Source of the DNA: Actinoallomurus purpureus
GTDB lineage: Bacteria; Actinomycetota; Actinomycetes; Streptosporangiales; Streptosporangiaceae
DNA length: 64,000 nt
Direction: 5' to 3'
Assembly: GCF_024055795.1 (NCBI RefSeq)
Contig: NZ_JAMXMY010000012.1
Coordinates: 62,001 to 126,000 of the forward strand
Below the pieces are notes generated by a model. The model did not search any database, was not told the DNA's origin, and saw only the letters and a program-made list of their open reading frames with translations. Both the position numbers and the translations under genes were made by a program. Positions 27,434-35,000 of the stretch are shown one piece after another (the first letter of the stretch is position 1; each line of letters starts with the position of its first letter).

Positions 27434-28084
27434 TCAGACCAGGGCGCGCAGGCGGTCCAGGTCGACCTCGCGCAGGGACTCCACGACCGTACGGCGCGGG
27501 GCCTCGTCGATCGGCACGACGCTGGGGACGGCGACGACGTGACAGCCGGCGGCGGCGCCGCTGGCGGCTCCGTTGAGCGAGTCCTCCAGGGCGACGCAGC
27601 GGCGCGGGTCGACGTCCAGCAGGCGGGTCGCCGCGAGGTACGGCTCCGGGTGCGGCTTCGTGCGGTTCACCTCGTCCCCGGCGACGGTCACGGTGAAGCT
27701 GTCGCGTCCGATGCCGTCGAGGGCGTGCTCCATCAGCACCCGGTGGGTGGAGGAGACCAGGGCGGACGGCAGGCCGGCGACCCGGACCTCGTCGAGCAGT
27801 TCCCGGGCGCCCGGCATCATGGGGACGTCGGCGCGCAGCCGTCCGGCCATCGCGTCGAGGAGCCTGCGGCCGACCTCCTCAGGGGCGACGGGGGCGCCCG
27901 TCAGGTCGAGCATGTAGTCGACCGTACGGTCGAGCGAGCCGCCGACCAGGAACTCCTGGTGCTCCGGTCCCCACGCGCCGCCGAGCCAGGCCATCACCTC
28001 GGCCTCGGCCTCCAGCCAGAGCCGCTCGGAGTCGAGCAGCAACCCGTCCATGTCGAACAGGACAGCCTGCAGCACCCGCACCAT
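27434..28084 (-). CDS. HAD-superfamily phosphatase (beta-phosphoglucomutase/GPH-like)
   Basis: The 216-residue protein has HAD motif I FDMDGLLLDSE (nucleophile and acid-base aspartates), motif II SALVSSTHR, motif III lysine in AGDEVNRTKPHPEPYLAA, and motif IV VALEDSLNGAASGAAAG. The helical cap after motif I (about 15-80) marks subfamily I, which includes phosphoglycolate phosphatase and sugar-phosphate phosphatases. The ATG at 28084 follows GAGGAG directly; GTG one codon later is also possible. It is divergent from the disulfide-peptide operon by 274 bp. Substrate unknown. Confidence 0.9.
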   Translation of the reverse strand: MVRVLQAVLFDMDGLLLDSERLWLEAEAEVMAWLGGAWGPEHQEFLVGGSLDRTVDYMLDLTGAPVAPEEVGRRLLDAMAGRLRADVPMMPGARELLDEVRVAGLPSALVSSTHRVLMEHALDGIGRDSFTVTVAGDEVNRTKPHPEPYLAATRLLDVDPRRCVALEDSLNGAASGAAAGCHVVAVPSVVPIDEAPRRTVVESLREVDLDRLRALV

Positions 28085-28250
28085 CTCCTCACACCCCCCG
28101 AAATGGGACAACGAAGCCTATGTCACGCCCCCGGTGGCCGCCACCGGGCGACGTGGCGCTCGAACGCCCGCCCCGGCGCGCCCCAAGGCGGCTTCCGGGC
28201 TATTTCAGGACGGGCCTCGAACCGGCTCTGAACAGGATGACCTGGGAGAG

Positions 28251-28313
28251 ATGATCATTTTCGCAGGTTGCGGGCCCGGCCTTGTGTCATAATCCCGTCG
28301 GTCCGATGATCAT
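28251..28313 (+). promoter_or_regulatory. Twin palindromes bracketing a likely promoter of the disulfide-peptide operon
   Basis: The 8-bp palindrome ATGATCAT occurs at 28251-28258 and again at 28306-28313, each preceded by G, centre to centre 55 bp. Between them lies TGTCATAAT (28285-28293), an extended -10-like element in AT-rich context. TTGCGG at 28268-28273 is a poor -35 candidate (14-base spacer). The downstream palindrome would cover the start of transcription. This looks like paired operator half-sites for a repressor that could loop DNA. Confidence 0.45.
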
Positions 28314-28358
28314 GCCCACTGCCAGGCACGGCCGTCACGGCCGGGAGAGGAGACACGT

Positions 28359-28523
28359 ATGACCCGTCTCATCGATCGCCTGCTGGCGCGCGTGGCCCCA
28401 AAGGCCACCGCGTCCGCCGGCTGCATAACTTCCTACTACTGCTCCGGTGGCTTGAAGTACCGCAAGGTTTGCTGCGACGGCCAATGCCGCCACTACGTCG
28501 TCGGCGCCTGCGGATCGCCGTGA
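28359..28523 (+). CDS. Precursor of a six-cysteine, knottin-like secreted peptide
   Basis: A 54-codon gene with AGAGGAG six bases before its ATG. Residues 1-20 are a leader: an amphipathic helix (TRLIDRLLARVA) with no hydrophobic Sec core, ending in ATASA, an A-x-A cleavage motif. The mature part would start at Gly21 and be 34 residues, basic and tyrosine-rich. It has Cys22, 28, 38, 39, 43 and 51: spacing C-x5-C-x9-CC-x3-C-x7-C, close to the cystine-knot pattern. No dehydratase, radical-SAM or cyclase gene is nearby, so disulfides are the expected modification. Five processing genes follow on the same strand. A role as a toxin, bacteriocin or signal is open. Confidence 0.8.
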   Translation: MTRLIDRLLARVAPKATASAGCITSYYCSGGLKYRKVCCDGQCRHYVVGACGSP

Positions 28524-28530
28524 GGTCCCC

Positions 28531-28561
28531 CGCGGGCGGCGCCGCGATGTCGCCGCCCGCG
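28531..28561 (+). terminator. Attenuator hairpin after the peptide gene
   Basis: A perfect 11-bp stem (CGCGGGCGGCG / CGCCGCCCGCG) with a 9-base loop begins 8 bases after the peptide stop and ends before the ribosome site of the next gene. It would allow many more copies of precursor mRNA than of machinery mRNA, as in many bacteriocin operons. Confidence 0.65.
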
Positions 28562-28584
28562 ACGGCGTTCTGTGAGGAGTGCGT

Positions 28585-29091
28585 ATGGAACTCGTACGGA
28601 TCGGGTGCGCCTGCCTGATCGGGCTGGTCTTCGCCGTGTCGGCCACCTCCAAACTCCGCGACTTCGACGGCTTCGCCAGGTCCGTTCCCGCGCTGGTGCC
28701 GGCGTGGCCCGGCCGCGCCCGGCTCCTGGCGACCACCACGACCGCACTCGAGGCACTGGTGCCTCCGCTGCTGATCGCACCGCCCACCGCCGCATACGGC
28801 TTCGGTCTCGCCGCCGCGCTGCTGGCCGCCTTCACCACGGCCGTCGCGACCTCGATACGGCGCGGACGCCGCGCCACCTGCCGCTGCTTCGGCCCGTCCA
28901 GCGTTCCGCTCGGCACACGCCATCTCGTCCGCAACGGAGCACTGCTCACCTGTGCCGCGCTCGGCGGCCTGTCCCCCGGCGGCCTGCCGCCCGCGGGCGG
29001 GATCGCGGTGGCCGCCGCGGCCGGGCTGGTCGGAGCGGTGCTGATCGTCGCCCTCGATGACATCGTCGACCTGTTCGTGAGGACCCCCTGA
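28585..29091 (+). CDS. MauE/DoxX-type redox membrane protein
   Basis: This 168-residue integral membrane protein has four helices, with the family start MELVRIGCACLIGLVFAVSA and SATSKLRDFDGFARS. Two cysteine pairs are visible: Cys8/Cys10 in the first helix and Cys99/Cys101 in RRGRRATCRCFGPSS after the third. MauE is needed for the disulfide-rich light chain of methylamine dehydrogenase, and the family resembles DsbB/VKOR in passing electrons to quinones. Here it should reoxidise the adjacent thioredoxin-like protein. The ATG at 28585 has AGGAG five bases upstream; a GTG two codons earlier is possible. It shares one base with the next gene (TGATG). Confidence 0.88.
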   Translation: MELVRIGCACLIGLVFAVSATSKLRDFDGFARSVPALVPAWPGRARLLATTTTALEALVPPLLIAPPTAAYGFGLAAALLAAFTTAVATSIRRGRRATCRCFGPSSVPLGTRHLVRNGALLTCAALGGLSPGGLPPAGGIAVAAAAGLVGAVLIVALDDIVDLFVRTP

Positions 29092-29594
29092 TGCCCTACC
29101 TTGCCGCCGCCGTCGTCCTCATCGGCCTGCTGTGCGTGCTGAACCTCATCCTCACGCTCGGCCTGATCCGCAGGCTCCGGGGGCACGGTGCGGCGCAGCC
29201 GCAGCACGCCGGGCCGCCGACGGTGCTGAAACCCGGCTCCCGGATCGGTGACTTCGCCACCACGACCACCGAAGGTGAGCCGGTCTCGCACGAGGACCTC
29301 ATCGGGCTGGTCGGCTTCTTCTCCGCCGGCTGCGAGCCGTGCCACGACCTGGCTCCGCGCTTCGCGCGGCTCGCGACGGGGCTCCCCCGGCTCGCGGTGG
29401 TGACCGGTGACGACCCTGAGCTGGTCACGGTCCTGTCGCCGGCGGCCCGCGTCGTCGTCGAGGACTACGACGGCGTCGTGAGCTGTGCCTTCCAGAACAC
29501 CTGGACGCCGGCGCTGTACCTCATCGACGCCGAGCAGCGGGTGGTGGCCACGGGCGGACGCTTGGAGGACCTGCCCGTCGAATCCCCGGCATGA
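29091..29594 (+). CDS. Membrane-anchored TlpA/MauD-type thioredoxin-fold protein
   Basis: The 167-residue protein has an N-terminal anchor (about 3-26, YLAAAVVLIGLLCVLNLILT) and an extracytoplasmic thioredoxin domain. The active site is Cys81-Glu-Pro-Cys84 in FFSAGCEPCHDLAPRFARL, and the cis-proline is Pro140 in NTWTPALYLID. An extra Cys132 (VVSCAFQNT) lies close before it in sequence. With the MauE-like protein it forms a two-part thiol relay like MauE-MauD. The likely client is the six-cysteine peptide encoded upstream. It overlaps the MauE-like gene by one base. Confidence 0.9.
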   Translation: MPYLAAAVVLIGLLCVLNLILTLGLIRRLRGHGAAQPQHAGPPTVLKPGSRIGDFATTTTEGEPVSHEDLIGLVGFFSAGCEPCHDLAPRFARLATGLPRLAVVTGDDPELVTVLSPAARVVVEDYDGVVSCAFQNTWTPALYLIDAEQRVVATGGRLEDLPVESPA

Positions 29595-29628
29595 GAACAC
29601 CGAACGCGGGGCCGGGTGGGCGGCGCCG

Positions 29629-31464
29629 ATGAGACGGCGTGCCCGTGTACGGGAACTGGCCGTCGCCGCAGCCGAGGCGACCGCGCTCACCTGGCGGTCG
29701 GCACCCGGCGGCGTGTCCGGTTACCTCCTGATCACCCTGGCCGAGGCCGCCACGCCGATCGCGACCGCCTGGCTGACGAAGACTGTGGTCGACCGGCTGA
29801 CGACGTCCCAGGGCCCGGTCGCGGGCCCGGCCGCCGCGCTGGTGGCGACCGGACTGGCCGCCGCGGCCCTCCCCGGGATCGGCAGGTACCTGCGCGACCA
29901 GACCGGCCGGGTCGCCGGAGTCCGGGCGACCGACCGGCTGTTCGCCGCAACCGAACGCCAGGTCGGTTTGCGGCGGTTCGAAGATCCGGTCTTCCTGGAC
30001 CGGCTGCGCCTGGCGCAGGAGGCGACCGCCAGTGCCGGGTACCTGGTCGACGCCGTCTGCGGCACCGCGCGCGGCGCGCTGTCCCTCATCGGCTTCCTCA
30101 CGTCGCTGCTGGTCATCAGCCCGTTGATGACGGCGCTGGTTCTGCTGGCCGCCGCGCCGGCGCTGATCGCCGAACTCCTGCTGTCGCGGAGCCGGGCTGC
30201 CATGCAGTGGGCGACCGAGCAGACCCATCGCCGCGAGTTCTTCTACAGCCGCCTGCTGACCGACGTGGAGGCGGCCACCGAGATCCGCCTGTTCGGCATC
30301 GGCGCTTTCCTGCGCGCCCGGATGATGGCCGAACGTGAACGCGGCAACGCGGCCGAACGGCGGATGGACCGGCGTGAGCTGGCCGTCCAGGGCGGCCTGA
30401 CCGCACTGAGCGCGGCGGTGGCGGGCGGCGGCCTGTGGTGGGCGATCACGGCGGCGCGGCACGGCACGCTCGGCGTCGGCGACGTCACCATGTTCCTCGC
30501 CGCGGTCGGCGGCGTGCAGACCGCCCTCGATACGCTGACGGCCTCCATCGCCACCGCCCATGGCCGCCTGCTGGTGTTCACCCACTACGTCGCGGTGACC
30601 CGGGCGGAACCGGACCTGCCCAGCGTCGCCACGGGGAACGCTCCGGAGCTGCGGCGGGGCGTCGAGTTCCGCGACGTGTGGTTCCGCTACAGCGACGACC
30701 ACCCCTGGGTCCTGCGCGGCGTCGACCTGACGATCCCGCACGGCCGGGCCGTCGCGCTTGTCGGCCTGAACGGCGCGGGCAAGAGCACGCTGGTCAAGCT
30801 GCTGTGCCGGATGTACGACCCGACCCACGGGCGGATCCTGTGGGACGGTGTGGACCTGCGGGACATCCCGCCCCCCGCGCTGCGCGAGCGCATCAGCGCG
30901 GTGTTCCAGGACCACATGAACTACGACATGACCGCGCGGGAGAACATCGCGGTCGGCGACATCAGGACGCTCGACCGGCCGGAGGCCATCAGGCGGGCGG
31001 CCGCCCGCGCGGGCGTCCATGACAGGCTCGCCGGTCTTCCCCACGGCTATGACACCCTGCTGACCCGGATGTTCTTCTCCGAGGCCGACAAGGAGGACCC
31101 CGAGACCGGGGTCGTGCTGTCCGGTGGTCAGTGGCAGCGCCTCGCGCTGGCCCGGGCCTTCGTCCGCGACGGCCGGGATCTGATGATCCTCGACGAGCCC
31201 AGCTCCGGCCTCGACCCGGTGGCCGAGCATGAGGTCCATGCCCAGATGCGCCTCTACCGGGCCGGTCGTACCAGCCTGCTGATCTCACATCGGCTCAGCG
31301 CCGTACGGGAGGCCGACCTCATCGCGATTCTCGACGGCGGGCGCGTCGTCGAACTCGGCACACACGAGACGCTGATGGCGGCGGGCGGCCACTACGCCCG
31401 GTTGTTCCGGCTGCAGGCGGCCGGATACCGGGAGGCCCCTCACCCCTCGGAGCACATCGGATGA
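29629..31464 (+). CDS. ABC exporter, fused membrane and ATPase domains, no peptidase domain
   Basis: The 611-residue half-transporter has six membrane helices (about 20-310) and an ATPase domain with Walker A GLNGAGKST (379-387), Q-loop SAVFQDHMNYDMTARENI, signature LSGGQWQRLALARAF (from 497), Walker B LMILDEPSSGLD and H-loop ISHRLSAVRE. It resembles lantibiotic- and microcin-type exporters but lacks the N-terminal C39 cysteine peptidase, so another enzyme must trim the leader. The S26 protease that overlaps its end by four bases fits that job. The ATG at 29629 is chosen because family similarity begins there; the frame is open further upstream inside the previous gene. Confidence 0.92.
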   Translation: MRRRARVRELAVAAAEATALTWRSAPGGVSGYLLITLAEAATPIATAWLTKTVVDRLTTSQGPVAGPAAALVATGLAAAALPGIGRYLRDQTGRVAGVRATDRLFAATERQVGLRRFEDPVFLDRLRLAQEATASAGYLVDAVCGTARGALSLIGFLTSLLVISPLMTALVLLAAAPALIAELLLSRSRAAMQWATEQTHRREFFYSRLLTDVEAATEIRLFGIGAFLRARMMAERERGNAAERRMDRRELAVQGGLTALSAAVAGGGLWWAITAARHGTLGVGDVTMFLAAVGGVQTALDTLTASIATAHGRLLVFTHYVAVTRAEPDLPSVATGNAPELRRGVEFRDVWFRYSDDHPWVLRGVDLTIPHGRAVALVGLNGAGKSTLVKLLCRMYDPTHGRILWDGVDLRDIPPPALRERISAVFQDHMNYDMTARENIAVGDIRTLDRPEAIRRAAARAGVHDRLAGLPHGYDTLLTRMFFSEADKEDPETGVVLSGGQWQRLALARAFVRDGRDLMILDEPSSGLDPVAEHEVHAQMRLYRAGRTSLLISHRLSAVREADLIAILDGGRVVELGTHETLMAAGGHYARLFRLQAAGYREAPHPSEHIG

Positions 31465-31964
31465 CGTCGCTCGCGGCAGCCGTGGGCGGCCTGCTGGTGG
31501 TGGCCGGCGTCCTGGCCGGATGGGTGCGCCGGCGCTACTTGGTCACCACGGTCGACGGACCCAGCATGGAGCCCACGCTCTACTCCGGCGACCGGCTGCT
31601 GGTCCGCCGGACCCGGCGCGTGCATGTGGGCCAGATCGTGGTGGTCCGGATCCGGCCGCCGACACTGGACGCGCCACCGCCGGATGTGGACCGCGCCCCA
31701 GCCGACGAGGAGCCGGCGGCACCGGTCGTGCGGGAGCATCCGGACGGGCTCCTGTACATCAAACGGGCGATCGCGGTGGCCGGTGACCCCGTGCCGGTGG
31801 ACCGGGTGCCGTGCCTTCGGGAGACCCGGGAAACGACCGTGCCGCCGGGTGCCGTGGTCGTGCTGGGCGACAACGCGGCCAAGAGCTGGGACTCCCGCGA
31901 CTACGGGTTCGTCCGCGCCGAGCAGTTCGTCGGCGTGGCGGTCCGCCGGCTCCCCGCGGGCTGA
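31461..31964 (+). CDS. S26 signal peptidase-like protease
   Basis: The 167-residue protein has one N-terminal membrane helix (about 3-21) and the three S26 boxes: GPSMEPTL with nucleophile Ser35, LYIKRAIAVAGDPV with general-base Lys101, and VVLGDNAAKSWDSRDYGF near 134-150. It is short, like the mitochondrial Imp1/Imp2 group, rather than a housekeeping signal peptidase. The ATG overlaps the exporter stop by four bases. The A-x-A motif at residues 18-20 of the peptide precursor is a natural cut site for it. Confidence 0.9.
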   Translation: MTSLAAAVGGLLVVAGVLAGWVRRRYLVTTVDGPSMEPTLYSGDRLLVRRTRRVHVGQIVVVRIRPPTLDAPPPDVDRAPADEEPAAPVVREHPDGLLYIKRAIAVAGDPVPVDRVPCLRETRETTVPPGAVVVLGDNAAKSWDSRDYGFVRAEQFVGVAVRRLPAG

Positions 31965-31980
31965 CCCCGCCTCCGGATCG

Positions 31981-32024
31981 CGCAGTTGGCCGCCGAGGCC
32001 GTGCGCCGCCTCCCCACAGGATGA
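31981..32024 (+). repeat. Degenerate duplicate of the 3' end of the S26 gene
   Basis: The 44 bases at 31981-32024 match 31921-31964, the last codons of the S26 gene, at 33 of 44 positions and exactly 60 bases away. Most differences fall on third codon positions. The copy still encodes AVRRLPTG-stop where the gene has AVRRLPAG-stop. It may be the tail of a lost second peptidase gene. Confidence 0.55.
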
Positions 32025-32058
32025 CGGCGCCTTCCGCGTCGGCCGGGCGGGCGCCGGG

Positions 32059-35000
32059 TCAGGTGTTGAAGTACTTCGCCTCCGGGTGGTGCACGACGAT
32101 CGCGTCGGTGGACTGCTCGGGGACGAGCTGGAACTCCTCCGACAGCGTCACGCCGACGCGGTCCGGGCGCAGCAGTTCGACGATCTTGGCGCGGTCCTCG
32201 AGGTTCGGGCAGGCACCGTAGCCGAGGGAGAACCGCGCGCCCCGGTAGCCGAGCTTGAAGAACGCGTCGAGGTCGTCGGGGTCCTCGCCGCCGAACCCCA
32301 GCTCCGCGCGGACGCGCGTGTGCCAGTATTCGGCGAGCGCCTCGGCGAGCTGCACCGACAGGCCGTGCAGCTCAAGGTAGTCCCGGTAGGAGTTCTTCTC
32401 GAACAGCTCCTGCGTCACCTCACTGATCTTCGAGCCGACCGTCACGAGCTGGAAGCCGATCACGTCGGTCTCGCCGGCCTCGCGGGGCCGGAAGAAGTCG
32501 GCGAGGCACAGGTGCCTGTCGCGCCGCTGCCGGGGGAAGGTGAAGCGGGTGCGCTCGGAGCCGTCCTCGTGGAGCACGACGACGTCGTCGCCCTCGCTGA
32601 CGCACGGGAAGTGGCCGTAGACGATGCCGGCCTCGACGAGCCCGTCGGTCTGGACGCGGTCCAGCCACATCCGCAGCCGCGGCCGTCCCTCGGTCTCGAC
32701 GAGCTCCTCGTACGAGGGGCCGTCGCCGCCGCGTGCGGCCCGCAGACCCCACTGGCCCATGAAGGTGGCCCGCTCGTCGAGGAAGGCGGCGTAGTCGGCC
32801 ATCGGCACGCCCTTGACGACCCGGTCGCCCCAGAACGGCGGGTCGGGGATCTTGTTGTCGGTGGCCACGTCGGAACGCTTCGGCATGTCCTCCGGCTCGG
32901 TCACCTGGAGCTTCGCGCCGCCCGCGACCCGGCGCCGGCGCAGCGGCGGCAGCGTGGCACCGGCCTCACCCCGCTTGACCGCCATCATCGCGTCCATGAG
33001 GCGCAGCCCTTCGAAGGCGTCGCGCGCGTAGCGGACCTCGCCGTCGAACAGCTCGGCGAGGTCCTGCTCGACGTACGCGCGGGTCAGCGCGGCGCCGCCG
33101 AGCAGCACGGGCCAGCGCTCGGCCAGCCTGCGGGAGTTCAGCTCCTCGAGGTTCTCCTTCATGATCACGGTGGACTTCACCAGGAGACCGGACATGCCGA
33201 TCACGTCGGCCCGGTGCTCCTTGGCCGCGTCGAGGATCGCCGACATGGGCTGTTTGATGCCGAGGTTGATCACCTCGTAGCCGTTGTTGGACAGGATGAT
33301 GTCGACGAGGTTCTTGCCGATGTCGTGGACGTCGCCCCTGACGGTGGCCAGCACGATGCGGCCCTTGCCGCCCTCGTCGGTCTTGTCCATGTGCGGCTCG
33401 AGGTAGGCCACCGCGGTCTTCATCACCTCGGCGGACTGCAGCACGAAGGGCAGCTGCATCTCCCCGGAGCCGAACAGCTCGCCGACGGTCTTCATGCCGT
33501 CGAGCAGCACGTCGTTGACGATCTCCAGGGCGGGCCGCTGGGCGAGGGCCTCGTCCAGGTCGGCGCTCAGGCCGTCGAGCTCGCCGTCGATGATGCGGCG
33601 CTTCAGCCGCTCCCACAGGGGCAGGCCGGCCAGCTCGGCGGCCCGGTCGGCGCGCATCGCGGCGGCGTCGACGCCCTCGAACAGCTCCAGGAACCGCTGG
33701 AGCGGGTCGTAGCCGTCCCGGCGCCGGTCGTAGACGAGATCGAGCGCGACCTGGCGCTGGTCGTCGGGGATGCGCGCCATCGGCAGGATCTTGGAGGCGT
33801 GCACGATCGCGGAGTCCAGGCCGGCGTTGACGCACTCGTTGAGGAAGACGGAGTTGAGCACGATGCGGGCGGCCGGGTTGAGCCCGAACGAGACGTTGGA
33901 CAGGCCGAGGGTGGTCTGGACCTTCGGGTGGCGCCGCTTGATCTCGCGGATCGCGTCGATCGTCTCGACGGCGTCGCGCCGCGACTCCTCCTGACCGGTG
34001 CCGATCGTGAAGGTCAGGCAGTCGATGATGATGTCCTCGACCCGCATGCCCCAGGTGGTCGTCAGGTCCTCGATCAGCCGGTCGGCGACCCGCGCCTTCC
34101 ACTCCGCCGTACGGGCCTGGCCGTCCTCGTCGATGGTCAGGGCGATGACCGCCGCGCCGTGCTCCTTGACGACCGGCATGAGCCGGGCCGTACGGGACTG
34201 CGGGCCGTCGCCGTCCTCATAGTTGACGGAGTTGATCACGGCTCGGCCGCCGAGCATCTCCAGACCGGCCTGGATCACCGGCGGCTCCGTCGAGTCCAGC
34301 ACGATCGGCAGGGTGGAGGCCGTGGCGAACCGGAAGGCCAGCTCCTTCATGTCGGCGACGCCGTCGCGGCCGACGTAGTCGACGCACAGGTCGAGCAGGT
34401 GGGCGCCGTCGCGGGCCTGGTCACGGGCGATCTTGACGCAGTCGTCCCAGCGGGCCTCCAGCATCGCCTCGCGGAACGCCTTGGACCCGTTGGCGTTGGT
34501 GCGCTCGCCGATCGCCAGGTAGGAGGTGTCCTGCCGGAACGGCACGTGCTGGTACAGCGAGGCGGCACCGGCCTCCGGCCGCGGCCTGCGGGCGGCGACC
34601 TCGCGTCCCCGGACGCGCTCCACGACGTGGCGCAGGTGCTCGGGGGTGGTGCCGCAGCAGCCGCCGACCAGCGACAGGCCGAACTCCCGGGTGAAGGTGT
34701 CGTGCGCGTCGGCGAGCTCGTCCGGCGTCAGCGGGTAGAACGCGCCGTCGGCGGTCAGCTCCGGCAGCCCGGCGTTGGGCATGCAGGACAGCGCGGTCGT
34801 GGCGTGCCGGGCCAGATAGCGCAGATGCTCGCTCATCTCCGCCGGGCCCGTCGCGCAGTTGAGGCCGATGACGTCGAGCCCGAGCGGCTCCAGGGCGGTG
34901 AGGGCGGCGCCGATCTCCGAACCGAGCAGCATCGCGCCGTTCTGCTCGATGGTGACCTGCGCGATGCGGACCGTGGCGGTGCCGGCCTTGGCGACCGCCC

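Noticed and set aside
28359-28523. Lanthipeptide or sactipeptide precursor
   Set aside because: No LanB/LanC/LanM, radical-SAM, YcaO or cyclodehydratase gene is present in the operon. The genes next to it are thiol-redox and export/protease genes, which fit disulfides instead.
28359-31964. Methylamine dehydrogenase (mau) cluster
   Set aside because: MauE- and MauD-like proteins are present, but there is no heavy or light chain, MauG or amicyanin, and the 54-residue peptide is too short to be the light chain.
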